Below are positions 7,901 to 14,809 of a stretch of 18,097 bases of DNA, piece by piece (the first letter of the stretch is position 1; each line of letters starts with the position of its first letter). Position numbers and translations under genes: made by a program. The stretch lies in NCBI GenBank assembly GCA_934725005.1, contig CAKVBE010000006.1:1-18097 (forward strand). The letters are read 5' to 3'. This stretch comes from an uncultured Rickettsiales bacterium (GTDB lineage Bacteria; Pseudomonadota; Alphaproteobacteria; Rickettsiales; UBA1997). The notes under the pieces were generated by a model, which did not search any database, had not been told where the DNA came from, and saw nothing but the letters and a program-made list of their open reading frames with translations.

Positions 7901-9992
7901 AGTTGATGTAGGTTCGCTTGAAACTGTGTTTATGAGAAATATGCCCCCATCGCCTGCGAATTATGCACAGCGTGCTGGTCGTGCTGGCCGAAGCACGAAG
8001 TCAGTAGCGTATGCACTTACATTTTGTAATAAAGGAAATCATGATTTCGCATATTTTAATAATCCAGAGGCAATGATACGTGGTAATATTAAGCCACCTG
8101 TATTTAAAGTAGAAAATGATAAAATTGCAATTCGGCATATATTTGCTTCAACTTTTGGAATGTTTTGGCGTAGATATTCAGAATATTTTGCAGATACAGA
8201 AACTTTATTGGAGCATAAAATTGGAACGAGTGGGTATGAAATGATGCAGAAATATCTCAATGAAAAACCAAAGAACCTATCCGCGTTTCTTAAAGCATTT
8301 CTTCCTGATAGTCTTGTTAAAAAATTTGATATTGATGATTTCGGATGGACAGATAGATTTATCGGAAAAAATGGCACATTTACGATTGCAAAGCAAGAGT
8401 ATGAATATGAAATAGATATTCTTGAAAAATCATTAACTCAGGTTATTGAACAAGGAGTTGGCTCTTATGATTATCTTAAACGAAGACTTAATAATTATAG
8501 AAGTGAAGGGGTGATTCCATTTTTATCAAAGAGAAATGTATTGCCTAAATACGGATTTCCGGTAGATACAGTAGAACTGTCAGTATATGATAGTAAAAAC
8601 AGTGGAAAGTTGAATCTTGATCTTTCTCGTGATCTTTCGATGGCAATTTCGGAATATGCTCCAGGATCACAAATAGTTGCAGATGGAAATTTGATTACTA
8701 GTCAATATATTAAAACTATGCCAAAGAAAGATTGGAAACGTTATGATTATACTTATTGTACATGTAATACATTAAATATTGAACCACATATGGATTATGA
8801 GGATTCTAAACATTTGACATCATGTAAGGTATGTGGAAAAAGTCTTGACAAAGAAGCAAAAAGTACTTTTATTGTTCCGGAATTTGGATTTGAAGCGGGC
8901 AAAGTAGAGAAGGCAACGCTTATTAAGCCTAGACGCACATATAATAGTGAAGTTGCTTATGTGGGTTATAAAAATACAGTCGAATTTAAGGCGTACAAGA
9001 AACAAAATCGAAAATTTGAGATTGCATTTAGTCAAGGGGATGAAATGGCTGTTGTAAATCGCTCTAATTTTTTTGTATGCGAATTATGTGGCTATACGCA
9101 GCTTATGGAGAATTGTTATCAATTTTTTTATCAAAAGGAGCATAAACGTTCTAATGGTACAAATTGTTCCAACAAATCGCTTCGAAAGTTCTCGCTTGGT
9201 TATAAATTTGAAGCGGATGTAATTCAGATTAGATTTTGTTGGCCTCAGATTAGTAGATATGAACAGGCAATTTCTATTCTTTATGGAATTATGCGTGGGA
9301 CTTGCGCTTATTTGGATATTGAAGAGTCTGATATTGCAGGAACGATACAGTATTTCAATAACAATGATACAATCAGTGGAAGTTATTCTATTATTTTATA
9401 TGATAAAATTCCAGGTGGAGCAGGACATGTAAAGAGACTTTATGATGAAGAGGTCTTTGAACATGTATTAAAAGAAACTCTTAGGCTTATGAGGTCGTGT
9501 ACTTGTGGAGGTGATAGAAAGGATACATCATGCTATAGTTGCCTTAGAAGTTACAATAATCAACGAGTTCATGATTACTTGCAAAGAAGATACGTCATAG
9601 ATTTTCTTGAAGAGTTCTTTAATGATAATCTTACGGCACCAGTTATGGTAACAGATAATAGTATTTTTGAACAAAATGATCTTGACAGTTGTTTAAAACG
9701 TCTGTTACATATGTATGGGCCTATAATATATGAACAAAAGAGATTTAGTCTAATATTAAAGAGTGCACTTTCTATGTTTCCAAAACAAGCAGAGTTACTC
9801 TTAGCGGTTTATAATACTGAAATAGCAGATGCAATCTGGGAAGCAGAAAAGATTACCAAAGAATTTGTTGAGACATATATACAGAAAACGATAAAATCAT
9901 CGGATCTTACACATGAGCAGGCAGAAGAGGCAGTTAATATGTGGGTAAATGCACTTGCAGGATATGTGATGGGAAAGGAGATTGAGAGGTAA
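4953..9992 (+). CDS. Giant DEAH-box helicase with DUF1998-type cysteine module (DruE-like)
   Basis: This 1679-aa superfamily 2 helicase starts at an ATG four bases after GGAGG. Visible motifs are Walker A GTGSGKTES (about 109-117), motif Ia YPMNALANDQ (145-154), DEAH (250-253), SAT (287-289), an FSDNRQ motif (655-660), motif V TTFEMGVDVG (978-987) and motif VI QRAGRAGR (1006-1013). Paired cysteines at 537/540 with 579/582, 895/898 with 910/915, 1269/1271 with 1291/1294 and 1376/1379 suggest several zinc ribbons. The C-terminal part has PGGAGH (1487-1492) and the Cys quartet 1516, 1518, 1527, 1530 typical of DUF1998 proteins such as MrfA and DruE. About 100 further helical residues follow (1576-1676). 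The predicted role is ATP-dependent DNA translocation or unwinding in phage defence. It is translationally linked to the preceding large protein. DruE is my best family match. An unnamed DUF1998 helicase of another defence system is the alternative. Confidence 0.88.
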   Translation: MAFSPLSASADITEKYKRYLKTIFQIKDKDYAEQFDKELDKENLFAKGPYLDVLDSFVKGHSPRQLIEAGVLPQNFSKLGFPMDRILYFHQEEAIKKSLLGNNIVVSTGTGSGKTESFLFPILAELSKEEMDGTLGPGVRALIIYPMNALANDQMERLRTILDNYPEITYGSYTGQTKKDYSKALTEYRILNNRRTPKKNELICRDDMINTPPNILITNYAMLEYLMIRPTENTFFEGPYACHWKYIVMDEAHVYRGSTGIEVSMLLRRLRSTLGMQSGDIRYILTSATLGDADQNAEVAKFAESLCASQFLAENVIRATRQNLDEVHILCENRDITCYYELALAISDEMDSKIEIILQKYGVKTSENLRSDVFDYVIKDKNYWKIRQLLLSKPRTVNEIAAECSSTGQEIADFVTVAAYAVKGDTRLFDAKYHMFIKACDSAFITLGKSKKLILTRSNSIFDKGEEFTCFEISVCTSCHAIYLVGKITPLGYLKQTSLSDDSSMKEVFFLGDKISDEDEEFSMEKENMKAQSYKLCPHCGKLMRKGSSTSHKEMCEHDSSEYVNVIKITRKDGPLRKCVACENMNRNGILRPFFAGQEAVTSVIGTALFEELPSYKVIKEQISIDNNEFSFDDSDTENFEIEKKKEIAKQFIAFSDNRQAAAFYASYLNQTYTSILYKRLIVETLKHRIFSGNVDQFVGELQAQFEKYHVIKDKTLTIEKEAWKAVLSEMVDCYAGNALQNLGFFSFSVDPKLVPGFSKANLSKEDMTNIINVCVSTMFMDAAISYSVPLNQVDKEFFTYNGHEGSFTLSDNTSKRVSTFLPVKENGLNKRVDYVEKVFAEKMPGKNRNYAINFLKSVWNGILIKNKILSNTGVEFKVDTRNIQIYSYSSFYYCPVCNKVTPYNVANVCPTFKCSGNLEPIDLKKNIQSNHYYRMYQDMEIRSLRAVEHTAQLDKEKAYEYQNLFKNKEIDVLSCSTTFEMGVDVGSLETVFMRNMPPSPANYAQRAGRAGRSTKSVAYALTFCNKGNHDFAYFNNPEAMIRGNIKPPVFKVENDKIAIRHIFASTFGMFWRRYSEYFADTETLLEHKIGTSGYEMMQKYLNEKPKNLSAFLKAFLPDSLVKKFDIDDFGWTDRFIGKNGTFTIAKQEYEYEIDILEKSLTQVIEQGVGSYDYLKRRLNNYRSEGVIPFLSKRNVLPKYGFPVDTVELSVYDSKNSGKLNLDLSRDLSMAISEYAPGSQIVADGNLITSQYIKTMPKKDWKRYDYTYCTCNTLNIEPHMDYEDSKHLTSCKVCGKSLDKEAKSTFIVPEFGFEAGKVEKATLIKPRRTYNSEVAYVGYKNTVEFKAYKKQNRKFEIAFSQGDEMAVVNRSNFFVCELCGYTQLMENCYQFFYQKEHKRSNGTNCSNKSLRKFSLGYKFEADVIQIRFCWPQISRYEQAISILYGIMRGTCAYLDIEESDIAGTIQYFNNNDTISGSYSIILYDKIPGGAGHVKRLYDEEVFEHVLKETLRLMRSCTCGGDRKDTSCYSCLRSYNNQRVHDYLQRRYVIDFLEEFFNDNLTAPVMVTDNSIFEQNDLDSCLKRLLHMYGPIIYEQKRFSLILKSALSMFPKQAELLLAVYNTEIADAIWEAEKITKEFVETYIQKTIKSSDLTHEQAEEAVNMWVNALAGYVMGKEIER

Positions 9993-10056
9993 TACGATGG
10001 TAAATAACAGGAAAGAGAAGCGATAATAAGAAAATTAGATACGATAGGAGAAAATA

Positions 10057-10893
10057 ATGGATTTCGAATATATTCCTAAAATGAAGGCAGCAAAAAAGTT
10101 TAGTTATATTGAAAATGAAGATAATTTTTATAGATTTGTATATAAATTTAATATAGTAAGTGTCAAATGGTCTCAACCTCAAAATATAAGTGCACTTTAT
10201 TTTGTGAGGCTGCTGCAAACTGGTTCTTTAGCAAGAGCACGTGGTTATGGTAGAGGGATTACCGAAAATGATGAGAACTCGAAGCAATTGGAAAAATACT
10301 ATATGAAACTTTTTGATCATGGTGCAATGTGGAAAAAAAGAAATGGCATGGTTTTTTGTACGGCGATGCCTTATGGTAATCATAAATCAATTGAAGAATA
10401 TTTTTACCAAATGGTAAAAGAATTTAATTTTCCGCAAACTATAAAATTGGAATTTTTAGATGACATATATAAATATAGATCTAGTGGAAATGTTATGATA
10501 GCAATATATTGTGAATTACCGTACGAAAGCTGTAGTTCTGAATGTTCTATAGAAAATTTATACGAAAAAGCAGGTAATACTTCTAAAGTTGAACGAATTG
10601 AATACCAGGCTAATACTTTATATAATCGTGATAAAAGTGTCAGTGAATATGCGAAACGTCAAGCTAATGGTTTTTGTCAGTTGTGTGGTAATCCGGCTCC
10701 TTTTAAAGATAAGAATCAGAGACCATATCTCGAGGCACATCATATTATTTGGCTTGCAGATGGAGGAGGCGACGCTATTAATAATGTTGTAGGCTTATGT
10801 CCAAATTGTCATCGAAAAATGCACCAATTAAATTTAGAAGAGGATATTAATAAATTATTGAAAATTGCATCATGTTATCCTATAAGCGAATAG
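10057..10893 (+). CDS. HNH endonuclease (McrA-like HNH) with an unrecognised N-terminal domain
   Basis: This 278-aa protein has AGGAG (10046-10050) six bases before the ATG. The C-terminal third is a zinc-stabilised HNH fold: CQLC (C207, C210), EAHHI with the catalytic-type histidines H228/H229, an Asn-Asn near 242, and CPNCHRKMH (C248, C251, H252). All metal-binding and catalytic positions expected of the McrA-type HNH family are present, so it should be an active metal-dependent DNA nuclease. Residues 1-190 form a separate aromatic-rich domain that I do not recognise; by analogy with HNH proteins of modification-dependent systems it might recognise DNA or modified bases. The gene follows the helicase gene by 64 bp on the same strand and may share its transcript. 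Confidence 0.85.
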   Translation: MDFEYIPKMKAAKKFSYIENEDNFYRFVYKFNIVSVKWSQPQNISALYFVRLLQTGSLARARGYGRGITENDENSKQLEKYYMKLFDHGAMWKKRNGMVFCTAMPYGNHKSIEEYFYQMVKEFNFPQTIKLEFLDDIYKYRSSGNVMIAIYCELPYESCSSECSIENLYEKAGNTSKVERIEYQANTLYNRDKSVSEYAKRQANGFCQLCGNPAPFKDKNQRPYLEAHHIIWLADGGGDAINNVVGLCPNCHRKMHQLNLEEDINKLLKIASCYPISE

Positions 10894-10903
10894 AATAATG
10901 CTA

Positions 10904-10936
10904 AAACAAATATTTTACTAAAGTAAATACTTGTTT
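10904..10936. repeat. Imperfect inverted repeat between the HNH gene and the modification module
   Basis: AAACAA-A-TATTTTACT (10904-10919) is nearly complementary to AGTAAATACTTGTTT (10922-10936), with one mismatch and one bulge. The stem has about 14 pairs and is AT-rich. No U-run follows on the + strand, so it is a poor rho-independent terminator in the direction of the genes. It may be an operator for the small winged-helix-like protein encoded just downstream or an mRNA processing/stability hairpin. Function is unproven. Confidence 0.4.
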
Positions 10937-10992
10937 CTTGAAAAATAGATGACGTATTTATGATGATAATTTTAACAGTCGGGAGAAAAGAT

Positions 10993-11466
10993 ATGAATTA
11001 TAATATTCAGTTTCCGCAAGCTGATAACTTGGAATTTATATATCAAGTGTATGTGGAACTACCTGAGGAAGGATTAGATAGGTATTCTTTTTCTGAAAAA
11101 TATAAAATTTCGGATAGACAAGGAGCATATTATTTAAATGCCATATGTTTTATTGGACTGGCCGAGAAAAAAAGTAAAAAGACAACGTTGACGAAAAATG
11201 GGGAAATTATTCAAATGTTGGATGAACCTTTTAGAAAAAAAGTGTTTCTTCTTTCAATTCTTGAAAATCAATTTGTATGTAATACCTATCATATATACAA
11301 AGCGACTAAAAAAGAAGAACAAAAGAAGGTAATAGAAATCTTGATTGAAGGAACTTATGGAATTACTAATAAAGCTATAAAAGAGCGAAGGGCAAGAACA
11401 TTACTTAGTTGGTATAAATGGTTTGAACAACAAGATTTTTATATAGAGGAAAAATACAATGAGTGA
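10993..11466 (+). CDS. Small winged-helix-like protein preceding the DNA methyltransferase
   Basis: I place the start at the ATG at 10993, because GGGAG (10981-10985) sits seven bases before it. An in-frame ATG at 10960 lacks a comparable site. The product is 157 aa. Residues about 15-75 read like a winged helix: helix, a SFSEKYKISDRQGAYYLNA helix-turn-helix segment, then a wing around KKTTLTKNGE. The second half (about 75-150) is helical and basic. No catalytic motif is visible. The gene overlaps the methyltransferase gene by 8 nt, so the two are translationally coupled. Small proteins of this kind next to methyltransferases can be control proteins or DNA-recognition partners of a restriction enzyme. 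I cannot name the family with certainty. Confidence 0.7.
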   Translation: MNYNIQFPQADNLEFIYQVYVELPEEGLDRYSFSEKYKISDRQGAYYLNAICFIGLAEKKSKKTTLTKNGEIIQMLDEPFRKKVFLLSILENQFVCNTYHIYKATKKEEQKKVIEILIEGTYGITNKAIKERRARTLLSWYKWFEQQDFYIEEKYNE

Positions 11467-12283
11467 ATTAGCTCCTATTTTAAAATGGGCGGGTGGTAAA
11501 CGTCAATTGCAAAATGAAATTATTCCACTTATTCCTCGAAGGTTTGAATGTTACTATGAACCTTTTGTAGGAGCGGGTGCAATACTGTTAAAATTACAAC
11601 CATCAAGAGCTGTTATTAATGATACTAATATAGAACTAATGAATGTATATGAAATTATTAGAGATCAGCCGGAAGAATTAATACAGCTTCTACAAGAATA
11701 TGAGAGATTTCATTGCGAGGCGCTTTATTATAATGTTCGAGAAATGGATAGAAATAGACAGGAATTTATAGGATTGTCAAGGTTGCAAAAAGCAGCAAGA
11801 ACAATTTATTTAAATAGAACTTGTTATAATGGTCTATATCGCGTAAATAAAAGTGGATACTTTAATACTCCGATGGGGCGTAATACACATGTTCAAATCG
11901 TTAACGCAAGAGGAATTCTCAGAATAAGTAGATATTTAAATGAGAATGCGATAGAAATATTGAATGGAAATTATACAAATGCTTTGGAAAATATTACCCA
12001 AAGAGATTTTGTTTTTTTAGATCCTCCATACTATCCTATAAATAGGGACTCTTTTGTAAGATATGCTATGTCGCCATTTGGAATTCCGCAGCAGATGGAA
12101 TTAAAAGAAATTTGTGATCAGTTAAACGCAAGAGGAGTTCGCTTTATACAAACAAATTCTAATTGCCAAGAAATTAGGGAAATGTATGCAAATTATCATC
12201 AAATAGAAGTTGGAGTGCGAAGATGCATTAATGCAGAAGTGGATGGTAGACAAGGAACAGAATTGATTATTTATAATTATTAG
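11459..12283 (+). CDS. D12-class (Dam/DpnM-like) adenine-N6 DNA methyltransferase
   Basis: This 274-aa protein is about the usual length for the family. The N-terminal motif LKWAGGKRQL (residues 8-17) binds SAM, and the catalytic motif DPPYYP is at 188-193, with FVGAGA in between. The order (FxGxG-type motif first, DPPY later) is that of alpha-group adenine methyltransferases. AGAGGA lies eight bases before the ATG at 11459. It should transfer methyl groups to adenine N6 in duplex DNA. Dam and DpnM act at GATC, but the target here cannot be read from sequence, and GATC is not obviously avoided in the window. It is sandwiched between a winged-helix-like gene (8-nt overlap) and a PD-(D/E)XK nuclease fusion (13-bp gap), which fits a modification enzyme of a restriction-modification module. 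Confidence 0.93.
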   Translation: MSELAPILKWAGGKRQLQNEIIPLIPRRFECYYEPFVGAGAILLKLQPSRAVINDTNIELMNVYEIIRDQPEELIQLLQEYERFHCEALYYNVREMDRNRQEFIGLSRLQKAARTIYLNRTCYNGLYRVNKSGYFNTPMGRNTHVQIVNARGILRISRYLNENAIEILNGNYTNALENITQRDFVFLDPPYYPINRDSFVRYAMSPFGIPQQMELKEICDQLNARGVRFIQTNSNCQEIREMYANYHQIEVGVRRCINAEVDGRQGTELIIYNY

Positions 12284-12296
12284 GGAGATAGAAAAT

Positions 12297-14468
12297 ATGA
12301 CAGATTGGGGAAAAATTTTATCACGTGCGGAAGTGAAAAATGCAATGCGTGAGAGAAAAAAGACATATTTTGAGAAAACAATTTGGCGTAGTTCTCTTAG
12401 TGATGAGAGTACGGAAGGATGGTATTTTTTTAAGGATACTAGCAATGAAGCGAAAGTAAAAGTTCATAAGAATAAAGCGTCAAGTACAATATTTGAAAAT
12501 CGACTTTGGATTTTGTGTGCATCTATGGGGTTCTTTGAGCTTAATAGAGATGATAGTTTTGAAATAGAGTATACTTCGAATTCTTTAAGTCATACAAAGC
12601 AAATTGATGTATTTGCTGCGGACGATGAAACTATTCTTATTATAGAATGTAAATGTGCAGAAAAAGAAAATACATCACATTCCTGGAAAAAAGATATTGA
12701 GTCAATTAAAGGATATATGCAAGGAATTCGAGCAGAAGTAAGAAAAAAATATCCTAATCATAATGTAAAGTTTATTTTCGCAACACAAAACTATATAGTG
12801 GGTAATTCAGATAAAGATTTGATGGCAGAAAGTGGCATAGCATATTTTGATGAAGCGACGGTCAGATATTACGAAGAATTAGTTAAGCATCTTGGTAGTG
12901 CTTCAAGATATCAGTTATTAGGCAAATTGTTTGCAAATAAGAGTATAAAAGGGATGGATAATCGTATACCAGCTATTCAAGGAAAAATGGGAGGGTATAC
13001 ATATTATACATTTTGTATACAACCTGAAATTTTGCTCAAAATAGGATATGTTCTTCACAGAAGTGAGGCAAATGAGGAAATGATGCCAACTTATCAGAGA
13101 ATTATAAAAAAATCCCGATTGGAATCTGTTCATGAATTTATAGAAAATAAAGGCTTTTTTCCGAATTCATTATTGATTAGTGTTGATACAAAGAAAAAAA
13201 CTCCAATGAGATTTGATTTATTAGATAAACAGGGAAATGATACCATCACTAAACTTGGAATACTTCATTTACCTAATGAATATCGTTCTGCATATATAAT
13301 TGATGGACAGCATCGTTTATATGGTTATTCTGATTCTAAATATGCTAGAACTAACAGTATACCGGTCGTTGCCTTTGAAAATATGGATCAGGAAAAGCAA
13401 GTAAAACTTTTTATGGAGATTAATGAAAATCAAAAGGCAGTTTCAAAGAATTTGAGAAATACATTGAATGCAGATCTACTCTGGTTTTCTGATAATCCTG
13501 CGGAACGACGTGAAGCTTTGCGTTCAAAAATTGCTCAGGATTTTGGGGATAATATAGCATCTCCTTTACATAATCGTGTAGTAATTGGAGAAGATCAGTC
13601 AGATGATTATTGCTGTTTAACGTTAGAAACAATCTGCTCTGCGATTAAAGATACAATGTTTTTATCTAAGTTTAACAAAGATCAAACTCTCCAAAAGAGA
13701 GGAATTTTTGATTTGGATGATAATGATAAAACTAAAACTCTTTTGGAAAAATATTTATTTGGCTGTTTCAAATATCTTAGAGAGTTAATACCGGAAGAAT
13801 GGGAAAAAAATCCGAAGAAGGATGGTATCCTTTTATTTAATAATGGTATTGGCGGAATGATCAGATTGTTTAATGATATTGCGATTGAATTAGTAAATAA
13901 AGAATATGAACCAAAAAAAATTGATGATTTTTTGAAGGAGGCACAGTATTATCTTGATCCACTTCAAGATTTTTTTAAAAATATGTCTGAAGATGTCAAA
14001 CAAGAATTGCGTGTTAACTATGGAAATAATGGTCCCAAAGGGTATTGGAGAAATATGGAACGCGCAGTTCATAATGCACGCAAATCTTTTGTACCTGAAG
14101 GTTATGAGAAATATTGGGAAGATCATGATAAATCGCATAATGAAAATTCAATCAAAATAATGACAACTGTCGAGAATAACGCAAGGAATTTTATTGTATC
14201 TACGTTAAAACAGAATAGCGAAAATTGGATTCAGGAGATTCCCAAAAATGTTTATACAAAGGCCGCAAATGAAAAATCTAAACACCAATATGACATGGGA
14301 GAAGAATTGCCAATTGAACAATTTTTTGATATGGCGGATTTGGGTGGAATTATACAGTATGGTTCTAATTGGTCTACATATTTTGAAAAAAAATTCACAT
14401 TGCCGTCAGAAATAAAAAAAAGCAGGAGGAAAAAAAGCAAAAACGGAGTGGATGTATATGATAGATAA
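12297..14468 (+). CDS. PD-(D/E)XK nuclease domain fused to a DGQHR (DndB-like) domain
   Basis: This 723-aa protein has GGGAG nine bases before the ATG. Residues about 65-200 carry a restriction-enzyme core: IDVFA with D104, then IIECKC with E117 and K119 on the next strand, and a later FIFATQNY segment typical of Mrr-like PD-(D/E)XK folds. Residues about 240-400 contain the DGQHR signature (336-340, in YIIDGQHRLYG), then IPVVAFENMDQEKQVKLF and INENQKAVSKNLR, as in DndB/DGQHR-family proteins with a ParB-like fold. The remaining 320 residues are helical with a lysine/arginine-rich tail. In Dnd systems, DndB is a transcriptional regulator. Here the domain is joined to a nuclease and sits beside an adenine methyltransferase, so I infer a restriction effector rather than a pure regulator. 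No dndA/C/D/E genes are visible. Confidence 0.85.
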   Translation: MTDWGKILSRAEVKNAMRERKKTYFEKTIWRSSLSDESTEGWYFFKDTSNEAKVKVHKNKASSTIFENRLWILCASMGFFELNRDDSFEIEYTSNSLSHTKQIDVFAADDETILIIECKCAEKENTSHSWKKDIESIKGYMQGIRAEVRKKYPNHNVKFIFATQNYIVGNSDKDLMAESGIAYFDEATVRYYEELVKHLGSASRYQLLGKLFANKSIKGMDNRIPAIQGKMGGYTYYTFCIQPEILLKIGYVLHRSEANEEMMPTYQRIIKKSRLESVHEFIENKGFFPNSLLISVDTKKKTPMRFDLLDKQGNDTITKLGILHLPNEYRSAYIIDGQHRLYGYSDSKYARTNSIPVVAFENMDQEKQVKLFMEINENQKAVSKNLRNTLNADLLWFSDNPAERREALRSKIAQDFGDNIASPLHNRVVIGEDQSDDYCCLTLETICSAIKDTMFLSKFNKDQTLQKRGIFDLDDNDKTKTLLEKYLFGCFKYLRELIPEEWEKNPKKDGILLFNNGIGGMIRLFNDIAIELVNKEYEPKKIDDFLKEAQYYLDPLQDFFKNMSEDVKQELRVNYGNNGPKGYWRNMERAVHNARKSFVPEGYEKYWEDHDKSHNENSIKIMTTVENNARNFIVSTLKQNSENWIQEIPKNVYTKAANEKSKHQYDMGEELPIEQFFDMADLGGIIQYGSNWSTYFEKKFTLPSEIKKSRRKKSKNGVDVYDR

Positions 14469-14568
14469 ACTTCAAAAAAATGTGGGAAGACCTAATTTTA
14501 ATGTTACTAAACAACAGAGGGAAATGTTATTAGAAATTGAAAAAATTTTCAATTTAGATGCATTATAA
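14458..14568 (+). CDS. Possible 36-aa small protein overlapping the nuclease-DGQHR gene
   Basis: An ATG at 14458 is preceded by GGAG (14445-14448) at a spacing of nine and opens a 36-codon frame ending in TAA at 14568. It overlaps the 3' end of the preceding gene by 11 nt in another frame, an arrangement typical of translational coupling. The product is basic at the start (KNVGRPNFN) and then helical (REMLLEIEKIFNLDAL). No family is recognisable. It could be a genuine small partner protein or the stub of a larger gene lost by deletion. Confidence 0.4.
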   Translation: MIDKLQKNVGRPNFNVTKQQREMLLEIEKIFNLDAL

Positions 14569-14669
14569 ATATAACTCATGAAGATTTTTAGGAACCAACA
14601 TGGTTAACGTAGGGAGAAATTTTGTTCATAAATAAATGTATATACATATAGTTAAACCGGGATATCTTT

Positions 14670-14731
14670 CCTCCTGATTGTATATTGTTAATTAGGTTAC
14701 TAATGATAATAAGTTTTTTATGATCAGGAGG
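14670..14731. repeat. Inverted repeat flanking a candidate promoter
   Basis: Perfect 9-bp arms CCTCCTGAT (14670-14678) and ATCAGGAGG (14723-14731) enclose 44 nt that contain the candidate promoter at 14685-14712. In a longer transcript the arms would pair and hide the AGGAGG at 14726-14731. As DNA they could be an operator pair or recombination sites. The rest of the 14569-14809 gap shows only AT-rich sequence and a small TTCAG/CTGAA hairpin near 14735-14748. Confidence 0.4.
14685..14712 (+). promoter_or_regulatory. Candidate promoter for the DUF4209/HEPN gene
   Basis: TTGTTA (14685-14690), a 16-nt spacer and TAATAA (14707-14712) with an upstream TG at 14704-14705 form an extended -10 type promoter. 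Transcription would start near 14719, about 90 nt before the ATG at 14810. The quality is moderate. A weaker alternative is TTGTTC at 14622 with CATATA at 14645. Confidence 0.4.
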
Positions 14732-14809
14732 CGTTTCAGTGAGCTGAATCAATAGATGAGGAGTGCATTTATTAAATTTAGAAAATAAGTATATTTGGGG
14801 AGGTGTTTT

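Noticed and set aside
4953..9992. DISARM assignment for the helicase locus
   Set aside because: In DISARM the helicase (DrmA) and the DUF1998 protein (DrmB) are separate and accompanied by a PLD nuclease; here helicase and DUF1998 module are one chain and no PLD HxK motif was seen.
9997..10026. Nine-codon ATG frame with AGAGG upstream between helicase and HNH genes
   Set aside because: Too short to support as a gene; the upstream purines are the end of the helicase gene.
674..10937. Shared 9-mer ACTTGTTTC at 674-682 and 10929-10937 as a common operator
   Set aside because: A single AT-rich 9-base match in 18 kb can occur by chance and the flanks do not match.
12297..14468. Calling the DGQHR protein DndB of a phosphorothioation system
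   Set aside because: No dndA/C/D/E-like gene is in the window, and the protein is about twice the usual DndB size with a nuclease domain at its N-terminus.
870..14568. CRISPR array, tRNA, rRNA or integrase/IS transposase in the window
   Set aside because: No regularly spaced repeats, no cloverleaf-like or rRNA sequence and no DDE, tyrosine or serine recombinase motif was seen on either strand.
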